Part shown: positions 18,923 through 28,827 of the stretch, piece after piece | Numbering within the stretch: the first letter of the stretch is position 1 | Layout of the letters: each line of letters begins with the position of its first letter | Origin: Catalimonadaceae bacterium JC749 | GTDB lineage: Bacteria; Bacteroidota; Bacteroidia; Cytophagales; Cyclobacteriaceae | NCBI GenBank assembly: GCA_021730635.1 | Contig: JAJNNC010000012.1 | Coordinates: forward strand, 1 to 64,000 | DNA length: 64,000 nt | Direction of reading: 5' to 3' | Notes under the pieces: generated by a model | What the model was told of the DNA's origin: nothing | Seen by the model: the letters and a program-made list of their open reading frames with translations, nothing else | Database searches by the model: none | Position numbers and translations under genes: made by a program

Positions 18923-19726
18923 ATGAATACTAACATGTCGGCAAAAACCAATAGTTTAGACAATAAGGTGGCCCTGGTTACCGGTGCCGGATCAGGCATT
19001 GGGGCAGCAGCGGCCAAACGCCTGGCGAAGGAGGGTGCTAAAGTAGCGCTGCTCAGCAGGAGTAAAGAGGAACTGGAGAAGGTAGCCAAAGAGATTGGAG
19101 AGAAACAAGCCCTGGTGCTTTCTGCAGATGTATCCAAAGAAAAAGAGCTGAAAGAAGCTTTTCAAACCATTTTGACTACCTGGAAGCGGCTGGATATTGT
19201 CTTTGCCAATGCGGGTATCAATGGCGTATGGGCTCCTTTGGAAGAACTATCATTGAGCGACTGGCAAAAGACCATTGATATTAACCTGACAGGTACTTTT
19301 TTAACCATTAAATATGCCGCTCCTCATCTGAAAAAGCAGGGAGGCTCTGTCATTATATGTGCTTCCGTGAATGGTACCCGCGTGTTTAGCAATACGGGGG
19401 CTACCGCTTATTCCTGTTCCAAGGCAGGACAGGTAGCGATGACCAAAATGCTGGCCTTGGAGTTGGCTAAATACAAAGTGCGGGTTAACGTAATATGTCC
19501 GGGTTACATCGATACGGAGATTGAAGAAAACATGAAGAAAAAGAACCTGGAAAAAGAGCAGGAGCCGGTTGAGTTTCCGGAGGGAGCGATACCGTTGACA
19601 GATGGAAACCCGGGGCAGCCCGAGCAGGTTGCCGATCTGGTATACTTTCTGGCCTCTGATTTTTCCAGTCACATCACAGGTACCGAGGTGTGGATAGATG
19701 GGGGCGAATCTCTTTTAAAGGCATAG
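18923..19726 (+). CDS. Short-chain dehydrogenase/reductase (SDR family)
   Basis: 267 residues from ATG 18923, preceded by an A/G-rich stretch; the frame extends to a GTG-like codon at 18887 but that would add an atypical leader. Rossmann motif TGAGSGIG at 20-27, NAG at 96-98, and the S148-Y163-K167 catalytic set. The C-terminal PGYIDTEIEENM and WIDGGESL are classical-SDR features. It is an NAD(P)-dependent oxidoreductase; the substrate is unknown. It lies between glpF and glpD on the opposite strand, which might hint at a polyol or sugar substrate, though that is only positional. Confidence 0.88.
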   Translation: MNTNMSAKTNSLDNKVALVTGAGSGIGAAAAKRLAKEGAKVALLSRSKEELEKVAKEIGEKQALVLSADVSKEKELKEAFQTILTTWKRLDIVFANAGINGVWAPLEELSLSDWQKTIDINLTGTFLTIKYAAPHLKKQGGSVIICASVNGTRVFSNTGATAYSCSKAGQVAMTKMLALELAKYKVRVNVICPGYIDTEIEENMKKKNLEKEQEPVEFPEGAIPLTDGNPGQPEQVADLVYFLASDFSSHITGTEVWIDGGESLLKA

Positions 19727-19762
19727 AATAACTACTGCCATCATATCCTTCACGCAATGGTC

Positions 19763-19858
19763 CGGCTCCAACCGTGCGTAGTCATGCTTACGCCTCCAGC
19801 CTGTTTGTACAGCCTAATGCCGCTGCTTAGTCATCACGGTTCCGATTGGTTGGAGCCG
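19763..19858. repeat. Nested inverted-repeat element between SDR and glpD
   Basis: An 11-bp perfect inverted repeat (cggctccaacc at 19763-19773, ggttggagccg at 19848-19858) encloses a second pair, aaccgtg (19770-19776) and cacggtt (19835-19841), plus a repeated tagtcat (19779 and 19829 regions). The element fills most of the 140-bp gap between convergent genes. It could be a structured transcript end or a small dispersed repeat; copies elsewhere cannot be checked here. Confidence 0.5.
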
Positions 19859-19866
19859 CTACTCAC

Positions 19867-21426
19867 TTACTTCAAAATATATCCTTCTGCCAAGGCCTGA
19901 TAAGCTTCTACCTGCCGGTCTATCCAGGTCTGGTCAAATCCTAAACGGGAAGCCATCATTTCGGCTACTAGGGGTGCCGCCTCCCTGCTGGCCCGGGCAT
20001 TGAGCAACAGGGCCCGGGTACGTCTGGACAGAAAATCTTCTACGGTTCGAGCCATTTCATGATCAGTAGCCCAGATTACCTGCGCTTTCAGGAAAGGTAA
20101 ATCCGGATGCAGCACTTCTCCCAAATCCGGCTCATTGATGATCATTTTGCGGATCGCGATGGCATCAGAGCCGTAGTAAAACAGAGGATCCTTTTTGTCA
20201 ATATTTTTGAGCCAGCCATGAATTCTCAGGTCTTTGGTCCGGCATTCTTTTTCTTCTAATCCGGCAATCAGGGCAGCCTTGTCAATGGCTTCTTCTCCCA
20301 TTTTCCGGTAAGTAGTCCATTTGCCTCCCGTGATAGTCACCAAACCGGAAATGGTCACCAGCAGGGCATGGCTCCGGGAGATCTGGGCCGTATTCTTACC
20401 CTCTCCGGTATCTACCAAAGGGCGAAGCCCGGCAAAAACACTGTACACATCTTCTCTTTTCGGGTCTTTGGTCAGGTATTTGGCAGCATGCTCGAGCAAA
20501 AACTCGACTTCTTCCTCTAAAGCCCTGGGTTCTAAAGAAGCCTTATCAATAGGAGTATCTGTAGTGCCCACAATCGCCCTGTCATTCCAGGGTACCACAA
20601 ACAGTACACGGCCATCGTCTGTCTTGGGAACCATAATCGCGGAATCGCCTGGAAGAAACGATTTGTCTAACACAATGTGGACGCCCTGACTGGGCTTCAC
20701 CATTTCCCTGGCTTCCGGATTATCCATGCGGATGATCTGATCCACAAAGACACCCGTGGCGTTGATGACGACCCTTCCATTAATTTTATATTTTTTTCCT
20801 GTTTCCTGGTCTACGGTTTCTACCCCGCTCACCATCCCATTGGCTTTCAGTAGCCCCACCACTTTCATATAATTGAGCAGCGTACCACCCATATCAGCAC
20901 AGGTTTGTGCCAGGTTGATGGCCAGCCGGGCATCATCAAATTGACCATCGTAATAAATAACACCACCTCTGAGCCCTTCCGGTTCTACGGTAGGAATTAA
21001 GGCCATGGTTTCTTCTCTGGTCAGACTTTTGGAAGGACCTAGCCCTAGTTTGCCTGCCAAGACGTCATAAACTTTCATGCCAACGGTATAAAAGGGTCCG
21101 CCCCACCAGTCGTAACTAGGAATAACAAAGGCCTGGTTCCTAACCAGGTGTGGGGCGTTTTTCATCATCAGACCTCGTTCGTGCAAAGCTTCTATAACCA
21201 GAGAGACATCCCCTTGTTGTAAATAGCGCACGCCACCATGAGCCAGTTTGGTGCTGCGGCTGGAAGTGCCTTTGGCAAAGTCGGCTTGTTCCAGCAGCAG
21301 GGTGCTGTATCCTCTGGAAGCGGCCTCCAGGGCTGTCCCTAGCCCTGTGGCACCACCGCCCACCACGATAATATCCCATACACTGTCAAAATCTGCCAGT
21401 GTTTTTAACATGATTTCTCTATCCAT
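19867..21426 (-). CDS. glpD: Glycerol-3-phosphate dehydrogenase (FAD-dependent)
   Basis: 519 residues. It oxidises glycerol-3-phosphate to dihydroxyacetone phosphate at the membrane, passing electrons to quinone. The FAD-binding GGGATGLG follows a DIIVV strand at about residues 18-30; GTSSRSTKLAHGGVRYL (about 53-69) is the GlpD signature; VGTTDTP and ITGGKWTTYRKMGEEAID are further family blocks. It starts 16 bp after the glpK stop, so the two form an operon. Confidence 0.95.
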   Translation of the reverse strand: MDREIMLKTLADFDSVWDIIVVGGGATGLGTALEAASRGYSTLLLEQADFAKGTSSRSTKLAHGGVRYLQQGDVSLVIEALHERGLMMKNAPHLVRNQAFVIPSYDWWGGPFYTVGMKVYDVLAGKLGLGPSKSLTREETMALIPTVEPEGLRGGVIYYDGQFDDARLAINLAQTCADMGGTLLNYMKVVGLLKANGMVSGVETVDQETGKKYKINGRVVINATGVFVDQIIRMDNPEAREMVKPSQGVHIVLDKSFLPGDSAIMVPKTDDGRVLFVVPWNDRAIVGTTDTPIDKASLEPRALEEEVEFLLEHAAKYLTKDPKREDVYSVFAGLRPLVDTGEGKNTAQISRSHALLVTISGLVTITGGKWTTYRKMGEEAIDKAALIAGLEEKECRTKDLRIHGWLKNIDKKDPLFYYGSDAIAIRKMIINEPDLGEVLHPDLPFLKAQVIWATDHEMARTVEDFLSRRTRALLLNARASREAAPLVAEMMASRLGFDQTWIDRQVEAYQALAEGYILK

Positions 21427-21442
21427 GACAAGAATCGTTTAT

Positions 21443-22933
21443 TTATTCTTCTATCCAGTTCTTTGATTTCTCTACGGCTTTATCCCAATATTTTATGAAG
21501 GTGTCTGTATCAGCATCCCGATTGGGTGAAAATGTTTTCTCCATGGCCCATTGGCTTTCCAGTTCCTCCACACTTTCCCAATAACCTACGGCCAACCCGG
21601 CCAGATAGGCAGCACCCAAAGCCGTGGTTTCCATAATCTTCGGCCGTACTACGGGAATGTGCAGTAAATCGGATTGAAATTGCATGAGCATGTCGTTGGC
21701 AGAAGCGCCTCCATCTACTCTGAGTTCTTTGAAGGTGATCCCTGCTTCTGCCTGCATAGCCCTGAGTACATCCAGTGCCTGATAGGCAATACTTTCCACT
21801 GCTGCGCGGGCAATATGACCGGCGGTAGTGCCCCTGGTAATGCCTATGATCACACCCCTGGCATATTGGTCCCAGTGGGGAGCACCCAAACCGGTGAGGG
21901 CAGGGACCACATAAACGCCCCCATTGTCTTCTACTGAGAGGGCCAGCTTTTCTACTTCCGCCGACGATTTAATTATTCCCAAACCGTCGCGAAGCCACTG
22001 TACAATAGCGCCGGCAATAAAAATGCTGCCTTCCAGGGCATACTGGGTTTTACCGTTGACTTGCCAGGCGATGGTGGAAAGCAGATTATTTTTGGATGTA
22101 ATGGGCGTATCCCCCGTATTCAATACCACGAAACTACCTGTTCCATAAGTATTTTTGATCATGCCCGGCTGGGTACACATTTGCCCGAAAAGAGCAGCCT
22201 GCTGGTCACCGGCAATGCCGGCAATAGGTATCTTTGCGTCAAACAATCCTTCCGCGGTATGGGCATACAATTCGGAAGAAGATTTCACTTGTGGTAAGAT
22301 AGTGGAAGGAACCTCTAAGAGTGCTGACAATTCTTCATCCCATTGAAGTTTCCTGATATTATACAATAAGGTGCGGCTGGCATTGGTCACATCTGTGACA
22401 TGACTGGCTCCTTTGGTAAGATTCCAGATCAGCCAGCTGTCGATGGTGCCAAAGGCTAGTTTCCCTTCGTTGGCCAGTTTCCTGGCACCTTCTACCTGAT
22501 CCAGTATCCAGCGAATTTTGGTGCCCGAAAAATAGGCATCGATTACCAAGCCGGTTTTTTCCTGAATGGTAGGGCCGTGTCCTTCTTTTTTCAGCTGATC
22601 ACAATAAGCGGAAGTTCGGCGGTCTTGCCAGACAATAGCGTTAAAAATGGGTTTTCCGGTCGATTTATCCCAGACCACGGTAGTCTCTCGCTGGTTGGTA
22701 ATGCCTATCGCTGCTATCTGTTGCGCTGTGAGCCCGGCTTTTTGGATAGCTTCACGAGCCACCTCATATTGGGTGCGCCAGATCTCTTCCGGATCATGTT
22801 CAACCCAGCCGGGTTTAGGATAATATTGCTTAAACTCTTTTTGTGCCAGGGCTACAACGGTCCCTTGTCGATCAAAAATAATAGCCCGGGAGCTGGTGGT
22901 ACCTTGGTCTAAGGCAAGAATAAACTGGTTCAT
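21443..22933 (-). CDS. glpK: Glycerol kinase
   Basis: 496 residues of the FGGY kinase family, normal length for GlpK. It phosphorylates glycerol to glycerol-3-phosphate. The N-terminal phosphate loop [11 protein letters not shown] (about 8-18), [13 protein letters not shown] near residue 80, the DSWLIWNLT segment, and the C-terminal [19 protein letters not shown] block are all present. It is the first gene of the glpK-glpD operon and is divergent from the outer-membrane protein at 23167 across 233 bp. Confidence 0.96.
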   Translation of the reverse strand: MNQFILALDQGTTSSRAIIFDRQGTVVALAQKEFKQYYPKPGWVEHDPEEIWRTQYEVAREAIQKAGLTAQQIAAIGITNQRETTVVWDKSTGKPIFNAIVWQDRRTSAYCDQLKKEGHGPTIQEKTGLVIDAYFSGTKIRWILDQVEGARKLANEGKLAFGTIDSWLIWNLTKGASHVTDVTNASRTLLYNIRKLQWDEELSALLEVPSTILPQVKSSSELYAHTAEGLFDAKIPIAGIAGDQQAALFGQMCTQPGMIKNTYGTGSFVVLNTGDTPITSKNNLLSTIAWQVNGKTQYALEGSIFIAGAIVQWLRDGLGIIKSSAEVEKLALSVEDNGGVYVVPALTGLGAPHWDQYARGVIIGITRGTTAGHIARAAVESIAYQALDVLRAMQAEAGITFKELRVDGGASANDMLMQFQSDLLHIPVVRPKIMETTALGAAYLAGLAVGYWESVEELESQWAMEKTFSPNRDADTDTFIKYWDKAVEKSKNWIEE

Positions 22934-23166
22934 AGGCTGTTGGTATAGTATGATTACATGAGTAAAAAAAGGCTGATTACCGTTATTATAGAAATTAATT
23001 CACCCAGAGGATGGTATTTCTACCTACGGATATTGCTGGTTTAATATAGAAAATTATCAGCCAAGGATTACTTTTACGCAAAACTTATTCAGGAAGCCAG
23101 GGATAAAATAAAAGGGATAGCGGGAACATTTATAGGAATCAGGGTTATAAAGAAAACTAACATGGC

Positions 23167-23931
23167 ATGTTCAGACCGCTTTTTTTTCTCTATTTTTTTC
23201 TTTCCATACCGCTTAGTGTCATCGCGCAAAACCCTTTGATAACCGACAGGCCGGGTGAGGGAACTGACGCTCCAGGTGTGGTAGCTCCTGGTTTTGTACA
23301 ATTAGAATCCGGATTTTTTTTTCAGCGTGACCAGGTAGAAGGTGGAGAAAGGGCTACCCTGATAAAACTTCCAACCAGCCTGTTTCGGATAGGGGTGCTG
23401 GACAACTTTGAACTGAGAGTATCCCGGGACATCCTCAGTGATGGAGAGGAAACCGGGGTTGGCCCGCTAAACTTTGGCACTAAAATAGGCATTGCCCAAG
23501 AAAAAAAGGTGTTGCCTACCCTTGCTTTGTTAGCCTCTCTGACCTTGCCATCCAGTGGGAGTGAGGCTTATGAAAACCGTTTTGCACAACCGTCTTTCAA
23601 GTTGTTAATCAATAAAACGATAACCGATTTTCTGGCTTTTACGATCAATCTGGGCGCTCAGTGGGAAAATGACCAACCGCAGGCAGTGTATACTTATGCC
23701 TGGTCTTTTGATATGAGTTTGAGCGACAATATGGGCGCTTTTGTGGAGTTTTATGGTTTTATGCCGGAAGAAAGCAACAATGACCATCTCCTTAACTACG
23801 GATTTGTGTACCTGTTGAGTCCTAATCTTCAATTGGATTTATCCTCAGGCGTGGCTTTCAATGCACAGGCCCCTGATTATTTTGTGGGCGCTGGTGTATC
23901 CTGGCGGGTCGATTTTTTTCCGAATCAGTAA
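23167..23931 (+). CDS. Outer-membrane MetA-pathway/transporter-like beta-barrel protein
   Basis: 254 residues. A signal peptide (about 1-20, LYFFLSIPLSVIAQ) precedes TDRPGEGTDAPGVVAPGFVQLESG, the start of the Phenol_MetA_deg-type family. The rest alternates hydrophobic and polar residues in short strands ending at F/W residues (VGAGVSWRVDFF), as in outer-membrane barrels. The family is named after a phenol-degradation locus, but many members have no known substrate. The neighbouring glp operon is divergent, so a shared role is only a possibility. Confidence 0.8.
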   Translation: MFRPLFFLYFFLSIPLSVIAQNPLITDRPGEGTDAPGVVAPGFVQLESGFFFQRDQVEGGERATLIKLPTSLFRIGVLDNFELRVSRDILSDGEETGVGPLNFGTKIGIAQEKKVLPTLALLASLTLPSSGSEAYENRFAQPSFKLLINKTITDFLAFTINLGAQWENDQPQAVYTYAWSFDMSLSDNMGAFVEFYGFMPEESNNDHLLNYGFVYLLSPNLQLDLSSGVAFNAQAPDYFVGAGVSWRVDFFPNQ

Positions 23932-24092
23932 CCATTGTTCCTTTTTTTTCTGCCCTATCCACGGCCTTGAGAATATTGAAGTATATGGGGTTTTTCTGAT
24001 ATTCTGTTAACTTCCTGCCACGAATGCACAATAATTGTTTGATCAGTAAGCCAGTAAGTTGCTTAGTTTTTTATTTGTCATTACTTTATACC

Positions 24093-24929
24093 ATGTTCAG
24101 TAAGTTAGCCATAGGGGTTGCCTTTTCCCCTCGTTTTGAATCCATTCTGTATGAAGCCAAAAGATTTCAGGAAATTTTCAACGCCAAACTGGTATTAATT
24201 CATGTGGGGCTCAAAACAGAAGACAAGGAAAGACTGCTACACCAGAAGCTCGTAGAAATAGGATACGATCAAAACAACATAAAAATAATTTGGGAAAAGG
24301 GTGATCCTGCCAAAATGATATTATCCGTCTGTAAGCAAGAGAAAGTGGACTTGCTGATTGCCGGGGCTATGAAAAAGGAAAATATTTTTAAATATTATAT
24401 TGGCTCCGTCGCCAGAAAAATTTTACGGAAAGCAGATTGCTCAGTCCTGATGCTGGTCCACCCTTCTAAAAGTCCTTCGGCTTTTAAGAAGATAGTGATC
24501 AACGGTAGTGAAAATGAGAATCTGCGATCGGCCATTTCCAAAGGGGTGAGGTTGGGACAAATTGAGCAGGCTGCCCGGGTTTATATTCTGCGGGAGGTAA
24601 AAATGTTTGGTTTTGCTATGGCAGTGGCTGGTGAAGAAGGAACAGAGAACGAATATGTGGGAATCAAAAGAAGGATGGTGGAAGAAGAAATTATCAGAGT
24701 AAACCAGATTCTGAAATATATTGACACCAGTAACTTAAAAATTAATGTCAAGGTTATCACTGGAAAGCCAGAATTTGAGATCGCAAAATTTTCGCGGAAG
24801 GTGAAAGCGGATTTATTGGTCTTAGGGGCTCCAGTCCATAAACTAAACTTGATTGACAGGATCTTTCCTCATGATATGGAATATCTACTGGCAGATCTAC
24901 CAAGCAATTTGCTGGTAATTCATAATTGA
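24093..24929 (+). CDS. Tandem universal stress protein (UspA) family
   Basis: 278 residues from the ATG at 24093; the longer frame from 24024 adds a non-conserved leader. Two Usp-like halves are visible: residues 1-122 (start FSKLAIGVAFS, DPAKMILSVCKQEKVDLLIAGA, ending SVLMLVHP) and 125-278 (FKKIVINGSENENL to PSNLLVIHN). The ATP-binding Gx2Gx9G pattern is not clear in either half, so nucleotide binding is uncertain. It precedes a CPA2 antiporter by 90 bp on the same strand, an arrangement suggesting a regulatory partner for ion transport. Confidence 0.83.
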   Translation: MFSKLAIGVAFSPRFESILYEAKRFQEIFNAKLVLIHVGLKTEDKERLLHQKLVEIGYDQNNIKIIWEKGDPAKMILSVCKQEKVDLLIAGAMKKENIFKYYIGSVARKILRKADCSVLMLVHPSKSPSAFKKIVINGSENENLRSAISKGVRLGQIEQAARVYILREVKMFGFAMAVAGEEGTENEYVGIKRRMVEEEIIRVNQILKYIDTSNLKINVKVITGKPEFEIAKFSRKVKADLLVLGAPVHKLNLIDRIFPHDMEYLLADLPSNLLVIHN

Positions 24930-25019
24930 TAAGTAGTCTGTTATCTGCTTCTCTTTTCTCAATGAGAATTAGTGGATGTTTGTAGCATCTCATTGCTAGG
25001 CATAAATTTTTTATATTGA

Positions 25020-26324
25020 ATGGATAAACTCAGTCACAGCGAAGTCATCAGTCTGCTCATACAACTCAGCATCATGCTAGGGGCAGGCAGGTTAATGGCT
25101 GAACTTTTCAGATTTTTAAAACAACCTTCGGTGGTGGGTGAGATTATAGCGGGGGTTATATTAGGCCCCACTATCTTAGGGATGGCCTTCCCTGATATCT
25201 TTCATTCAATTTTTCCAAATGAAGGGGCTGCCGCCTTTGCCCTGGATGGATTTGTTCAGTTGTCCGTAGTATTGCTTCTTTTTATTGCTGGTCTGGAGGT
25301 GGAGTTGCATATCGTATGGCAGCAGGGGAAGCAAGCCCTGTTTACCAGTTTGTTTGCCCTGGTCATCCCCTTTGCGATAGGGTTTGCCCTTACCTACTTT
25401 TTTCCTGAGTTTTTTCATCTGGATCCGAAAAGTGAGCACCTGGTGTTCGCCTTATTCATTGGAACAACCATGGCGATTACCGCTCTGCCAGTGATTGCCC
25501 GTATCCTGATGGATCTGAAAATGTTCAAATCCCGGATTGGCATGCTGATCATTGCTTCGGCCATGATCAATGACTTATTAGGGTGGCTTATTTTTACAGT
25601 CATTTTAAGCATGATGGGCACAGCCGGCGATTTATCGGTGTGGAATACCATCGCTTTGACCCTGGGTTTTACGATTTTCATGCTGAGCTTGGGAAAAGGG
25701 ACGATCAACAGAAGCCTACCCTGGATCAACCAAAAACTTTCCTGGCCGGGAGGTGTCTTATCCCTTTCTATCGCTTTTTGTCTGTTGGGGGCTGCTTTTA
25801 CGGAGTTTATTGGAATTCACGCGGTTTTTGGCGCTTTTATCATTGGCGTAGCAGTCGGAGATTCAGAACATTTCACGGAGCGTGCAAAAGAAATTCTGCA
25901 CCACTTCATCAACAATATATTTGCTCCCCTGTTTTTTGTGTCCATTGGATTACACATCAATTTCTACCAGAGCTTTGACCTTATTTTGGTAATAGCCATC
26001 ACTTTAATGGCCTTCTGCGGAAAAATTGCAGGGGCTTATCTGGGTGCCAAAACAGGGGGCTTGTCAAAATCTCAATCGCTGGCCGTAGGGTTTGGCATGA
26101 ACACACACGGCACACTGGAAGTAATTTTGGGTGCTATCGCCCTGGAAGAAGGCCTGATCAGCGATGAAATATTTGTAGCCATCCTGGTCATGGTCATTAT
26201 TTCTATCGTTACGTCGGCACCTCTGATGAAGTTTGCCTTGAAATTGCAGAAGAAGTCTAAGAAACTCGCTGCCAGCAGACCTGCCAGTTCGCTGGCTCCC
26301 AAAAATGAGAACACCAACCCATGA
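25020..26324 (+). CDS. CPA2-family cation:proton antiporter
   Basis: 434 residues with about 12 membrane helices and a short basic tail. Features of the Na+/H+ exchanger CPA2 group: FLKQPSVVGEIIAGVILGPTILG near residue 33, the LFIAGLEVEL helix, an AITALPVIARIL segment around 155-166, AMINDLLGWLIF (about 181-192, with the ND ion-binding position), and GMNTHGTLEVIL late. There is no RCK/TrkA domain. It exchanges Na+ or K+ for protons; ion preference cannot be read from sequence. Probably paired with the Usp protein upstream. Confidence 0.9.
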   Translation: MDKLSHSEVISLLIQLSIMLGAGRLMAELFRFLKQPSVVGEIIAGVILGPTILGMAFPDIFHSIFPNEGAAAFALDGFVQLSVVLLLFIAGLEVELHIVWQQGKQALFTSLFALVIPFAIGFALTYFFPEFFHLDPKSEHLVFALFIGTTMAITALPVIARILMDLKMFKSRIGMLIIASAMINDLLGWLIFTVILSMMGTAGDLSVWNTIALTLGFTIFMLSLGKGTINRSLPWINQKLSWPGGVLSLSIAFCLLGAAFTEFIGIHAVFGAFIIGVAVGDSEHFTERAKEILHHFINNIFAPLFFVSIGLHINFYQSFDLILVIAITLMAFCGKIAGAYLGAKTGGLSKSQSLAVGFGMNTHGTLEVILGAIALEEGLISDEIFVAILVMVIISIVTSAPLMKFALKLQKKSKKLAASRPASSLAPKNENTNP

Positions 26325-26349
26325 ATGGGCTGCCGGTTCCTTACAGATA

Positions 26350-27600
26350 TCAAGCGCTTCGGATGGCTTCTACCGGATCCAGGCGGGAAGCGACCAAGGC
26401 AGGTACTACACCGGAAACGACACCCACCAGGACTGATACGCCCAAACCCAACACAATATTTTTTACGGTAAGCATGAGCACCAGGCTTCCCAGCTGAAGG
26501 AAGGTAACAAAATACACCAAGATGATTCCGGCAATTCCTCCTATCAGGCTTAGAAAAATAGATTCAAACAAAAACTGCAGGAGAATAAAATAGTTGAACG
26601 CTCCCAAAGACTTTTGAATACCAATAATATGGGTGCGCTCTTTCACAGAAACAAACATGATGTTGGCAATACCAAATCCACCTACCAAAATGGAAAAGCT
26701 CCCAATGATCCATCCGGCAACGCCTATCACATCAAAGATGTTGCTGACCATCTGGGCAAAAGCCTCCGGCCGGTTGATGGCAAAATCCTCTTCTTCCCTG
26801 GGGCGCAGCCCTCGTTTGCTGCGCATCAATCCGGTTACCTCACCTTCCAACTCAACAGCGCCTTCGTCACTTTCAAAAGCTTTAAGAGCAATGGTTGAAC
26901 CAATGCCCCAGTTGCTGCCACTGGCATACAATTTCAAAAAGCTTCCATAAGGAATGATACAGGCACGATCCAGGCTGGAAGCATCAATAAAATTCTCACC
27001 CTGCTCTTCCATGATGCCAATTACGACAAACTTAAGTCCTTTAACTTTGATGGTTTGTCCCAGTGCATTGGTATAGGGAAAAAGCGTTTCATTAAGCTCA
27101 TGTCCGATCAGGGCTACATTGCGTGTCAGGTCCACTTCCTGTATAGAAAAATACCGTCCGGTTTCTACCGGAACTTCAAAGACCTCATTATACTGATAAG
27201 AGACACCGTACAATTCAACGCCTCCCTGGCTGCTGTTTTCATGTACTACGAGGGTATTGCCTTTTTCAGCAAAGATCGTCAGGGCTTCAGCCTGCGTGAT
27301 ATTTTCTAACAGGAAGTTAAATTCATTCTCTGTAGGTTGAGGACGGTTAAAATACTTCCACCAGGGATAGTCTTCCTGGAATAACCAGGGCCACTTCTCT
27401 ACACGCAGTACCCGTTCACCCAGGAAAGAAAAACTGTCCTTGATACTTCTTTCCAGTGAGTCTACAATGGTAAAAACTGTTATGATAGCAAAAATACCAA
27501 CGGTAACTCCTAACAAAGAAAGAACCGTGCGCAGTATATTTGATTTTAAGGCGTTCCAGGCGAAAACCAGGCTTTCAGCAACTAATTTAAGTACAATCAT
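26350..27600 (-). CDS. ABC transporter permease, MacB/FtsX type
   Basis: 416 residues. One N-terminal helix (about 20-45, TVLSLLGVTVGIFAIITVF), a periplasmic MacB_PCD domain (about 50-280) and three C-terminal FtsX helices (GWIIGSFSILVGGFGIANIMFVSVKERTHIIGIQKSLGA onward). The C-terminal SRLDPVEAIRSA is diagnostic. Such permeases need a separate ATPase, usually adjacent, but none is here. It may use an ATPase encoded elsewhere for efflux or lipoprotein/envelope work. Confidence 0.9.
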   Translation of the reverse strand: MIVLKLVAESLVFAWNALKSNILRTVLSLLGVTVGIFAIITVFTIVDSLERSIKDSFSFLGERVLRVEKWPWLFQEDYPWWKYFNRPQPTENEFNFLLENITQAEALTIFAEKGNTLVVHENSSQGGVELYGVSYQYNEVFEVPVETGRYFSIQEVDLTRNVALIGHELNETLFPYTNALGQTIKVKGLKFVVIGIMEEQGENFIDASSLDRACIIPYGSFLKLYASGSNWGIGSTIALKAFESDEGAVELEGEVTGLMRSKRGLRPREEEDFAINRPEAFAQMVSNIFDVIGVAGWIIGSFSILVGGFGIANIMFVSVKERTHIIGIQKSLGAFNYFILLQFLFESIFLSLIGGIAGIILVYFVTFLQLGSLVLMLTVKNIVLGLGVSVLVGVVSGVVPALVASRLDPVEAIRSA

Positions 27601-27776
27601 GTTATGTCAATGGCAAAACCAAAGGGCAAGCAAAGATGAAGTTAAATAAAAAATCAATTCTTCCCCGATTTAGAAACAAATCCTTAAATTTGCGCTTCTA
27701 AAATTGAAACCAGTATATTTTATCTTATTATCACGATAAAATCAGTCATTAGTTAAATAATAGATATTTTTTTCTT

Positions 27777-28823
27777 ATGAAATTATCCGCGTTCAAGTTT
27801 GATCTGCCCTCTAATTTAATCGCCCAATATCCTACCGAAAATCGTGATGAGGCCCGGTTGATGGTGGTTCATAAAGATTCCGGAAAGATTGAACATAAAA
27901 TTTTTAAGGATATTATTGATTACTTCGATGAAGGTGATGTATTGGTCATCAATAATACCAAAGTATTTCCTGCGCGGTTGTATGGCAACAAAGAAAAAAC
28001 GGGGGCGAAGATAGAGGTCTTTTTATTACGGGAGCTGAACAAAGAAATGTATCTCTGGGATGTGCTGGTAGATCCTGCCCGGAAAATCAGGGTAGGAAAC
28101 AAGCTCTATTTTGGAGATGGGGAATTGGTGGCTGAAGTGATTGACAATACCACCTCCCGTGGCAGAACCATCCGTTTCTTATATGACGGACCGGATGAAG
28201 AATTTTATAAAATGATTGATGTGCTGGGAGAAACGCCGCTGCCTAAGTACATCAAAAGAAAAGTGGAGCCGGAGGATAGAGAACGTTTCCAGACTATTTA
28301 TGCCGAGCATGTAGGAGCGGTGGCAGCCCCTACCGCCGGACTGCATTTTACCCGGCAATTAATGAAACGATTTGAAATCAAAGGCGTTAGTATTGCACCC
28401 ATTACCCTTCATGTTGGATTAGGCACTTTCCGTTCGGTGGATGTGGAAGATCTTACTAAGCATAAAATGGATTCAGAAAACTTCTGGATAGAAGAACCTA
28501 CCGAAAAAAGAGTGAATGAAGCATTGGATACTAAAAAGAGAGTTTGTTCGGTAGGTACTACCTCCATGCGTGCGCTGGAATCGTCCGTTTCTGCCAGCGG
28601 CCGGCTCAAAGCGAACAGTGGATGGACCGACAAATTTATTTTCCCACCTCACGAATTTAAAATCTGTAACGCTTTGGTGACTAATTTTCATTTGCCACAG
28701 TCTACTCTTTTAATGATGGCTTGTGCTTTCGGTGGCTATGAGTTGGTAATGCATGCTTATGAACTGGCCGTCAAAGAAAAATACCGCTTCTTCACCTACG
28801 GAGATGCCATGCTTGTGATCTAG
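27777..28823 (+). CDS. queA: tRNA preQ1(34) S-adenosylmethionine ribosyltransferase-isomerase
   Basis: 348 residues, full length. It transfers the ribosyl part of SAM to preQ1 in tRNA, giving epoxyqueuosine. Motifs: [23 protein letters not shown] at the N-terminus, [34 protein letters not shown] and [11 protein letters not shown], and a C-terminal [19 protein letters not shown] TAnnTTTG match (taaatttg, 27685-27692) lies upstream but without a good -33 partner. IspD follows after 4 bp, so the two are an operon. Confidence 0.96.
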   Translation: MKLSAFKFDLPSNLIAQYPTENRDEARLMVVHKDSGKIEHKIFKDIIDYFDEGDVLVINNTKVFPARLYGNKEKTGAKIEVFLLRELNKEMYLWDVLVDPARKIRVGNKLYFGDGELVAEVIDNTTSRGRTIRFLYDGPDEEFYKMIDVLGETPLPKYIKRKVEPEDRERFQTIYAEHVGAVAAPTAGLHFTRQLMKRFEIKGVSIAPITLHVGLGTFRSVDVEDLTKHKMDSENFWIEEPTEKRVNEALDTKKRVCSVGTTSMRALESSVSASGRLKANSGWTDKFIFPPHEFKICNALVTNFHLPQSTLLMMACAFGGYELVMHAYELAVKEKYRFFTYGDAMLVI

Positions 28824-28827
28824 GCCT

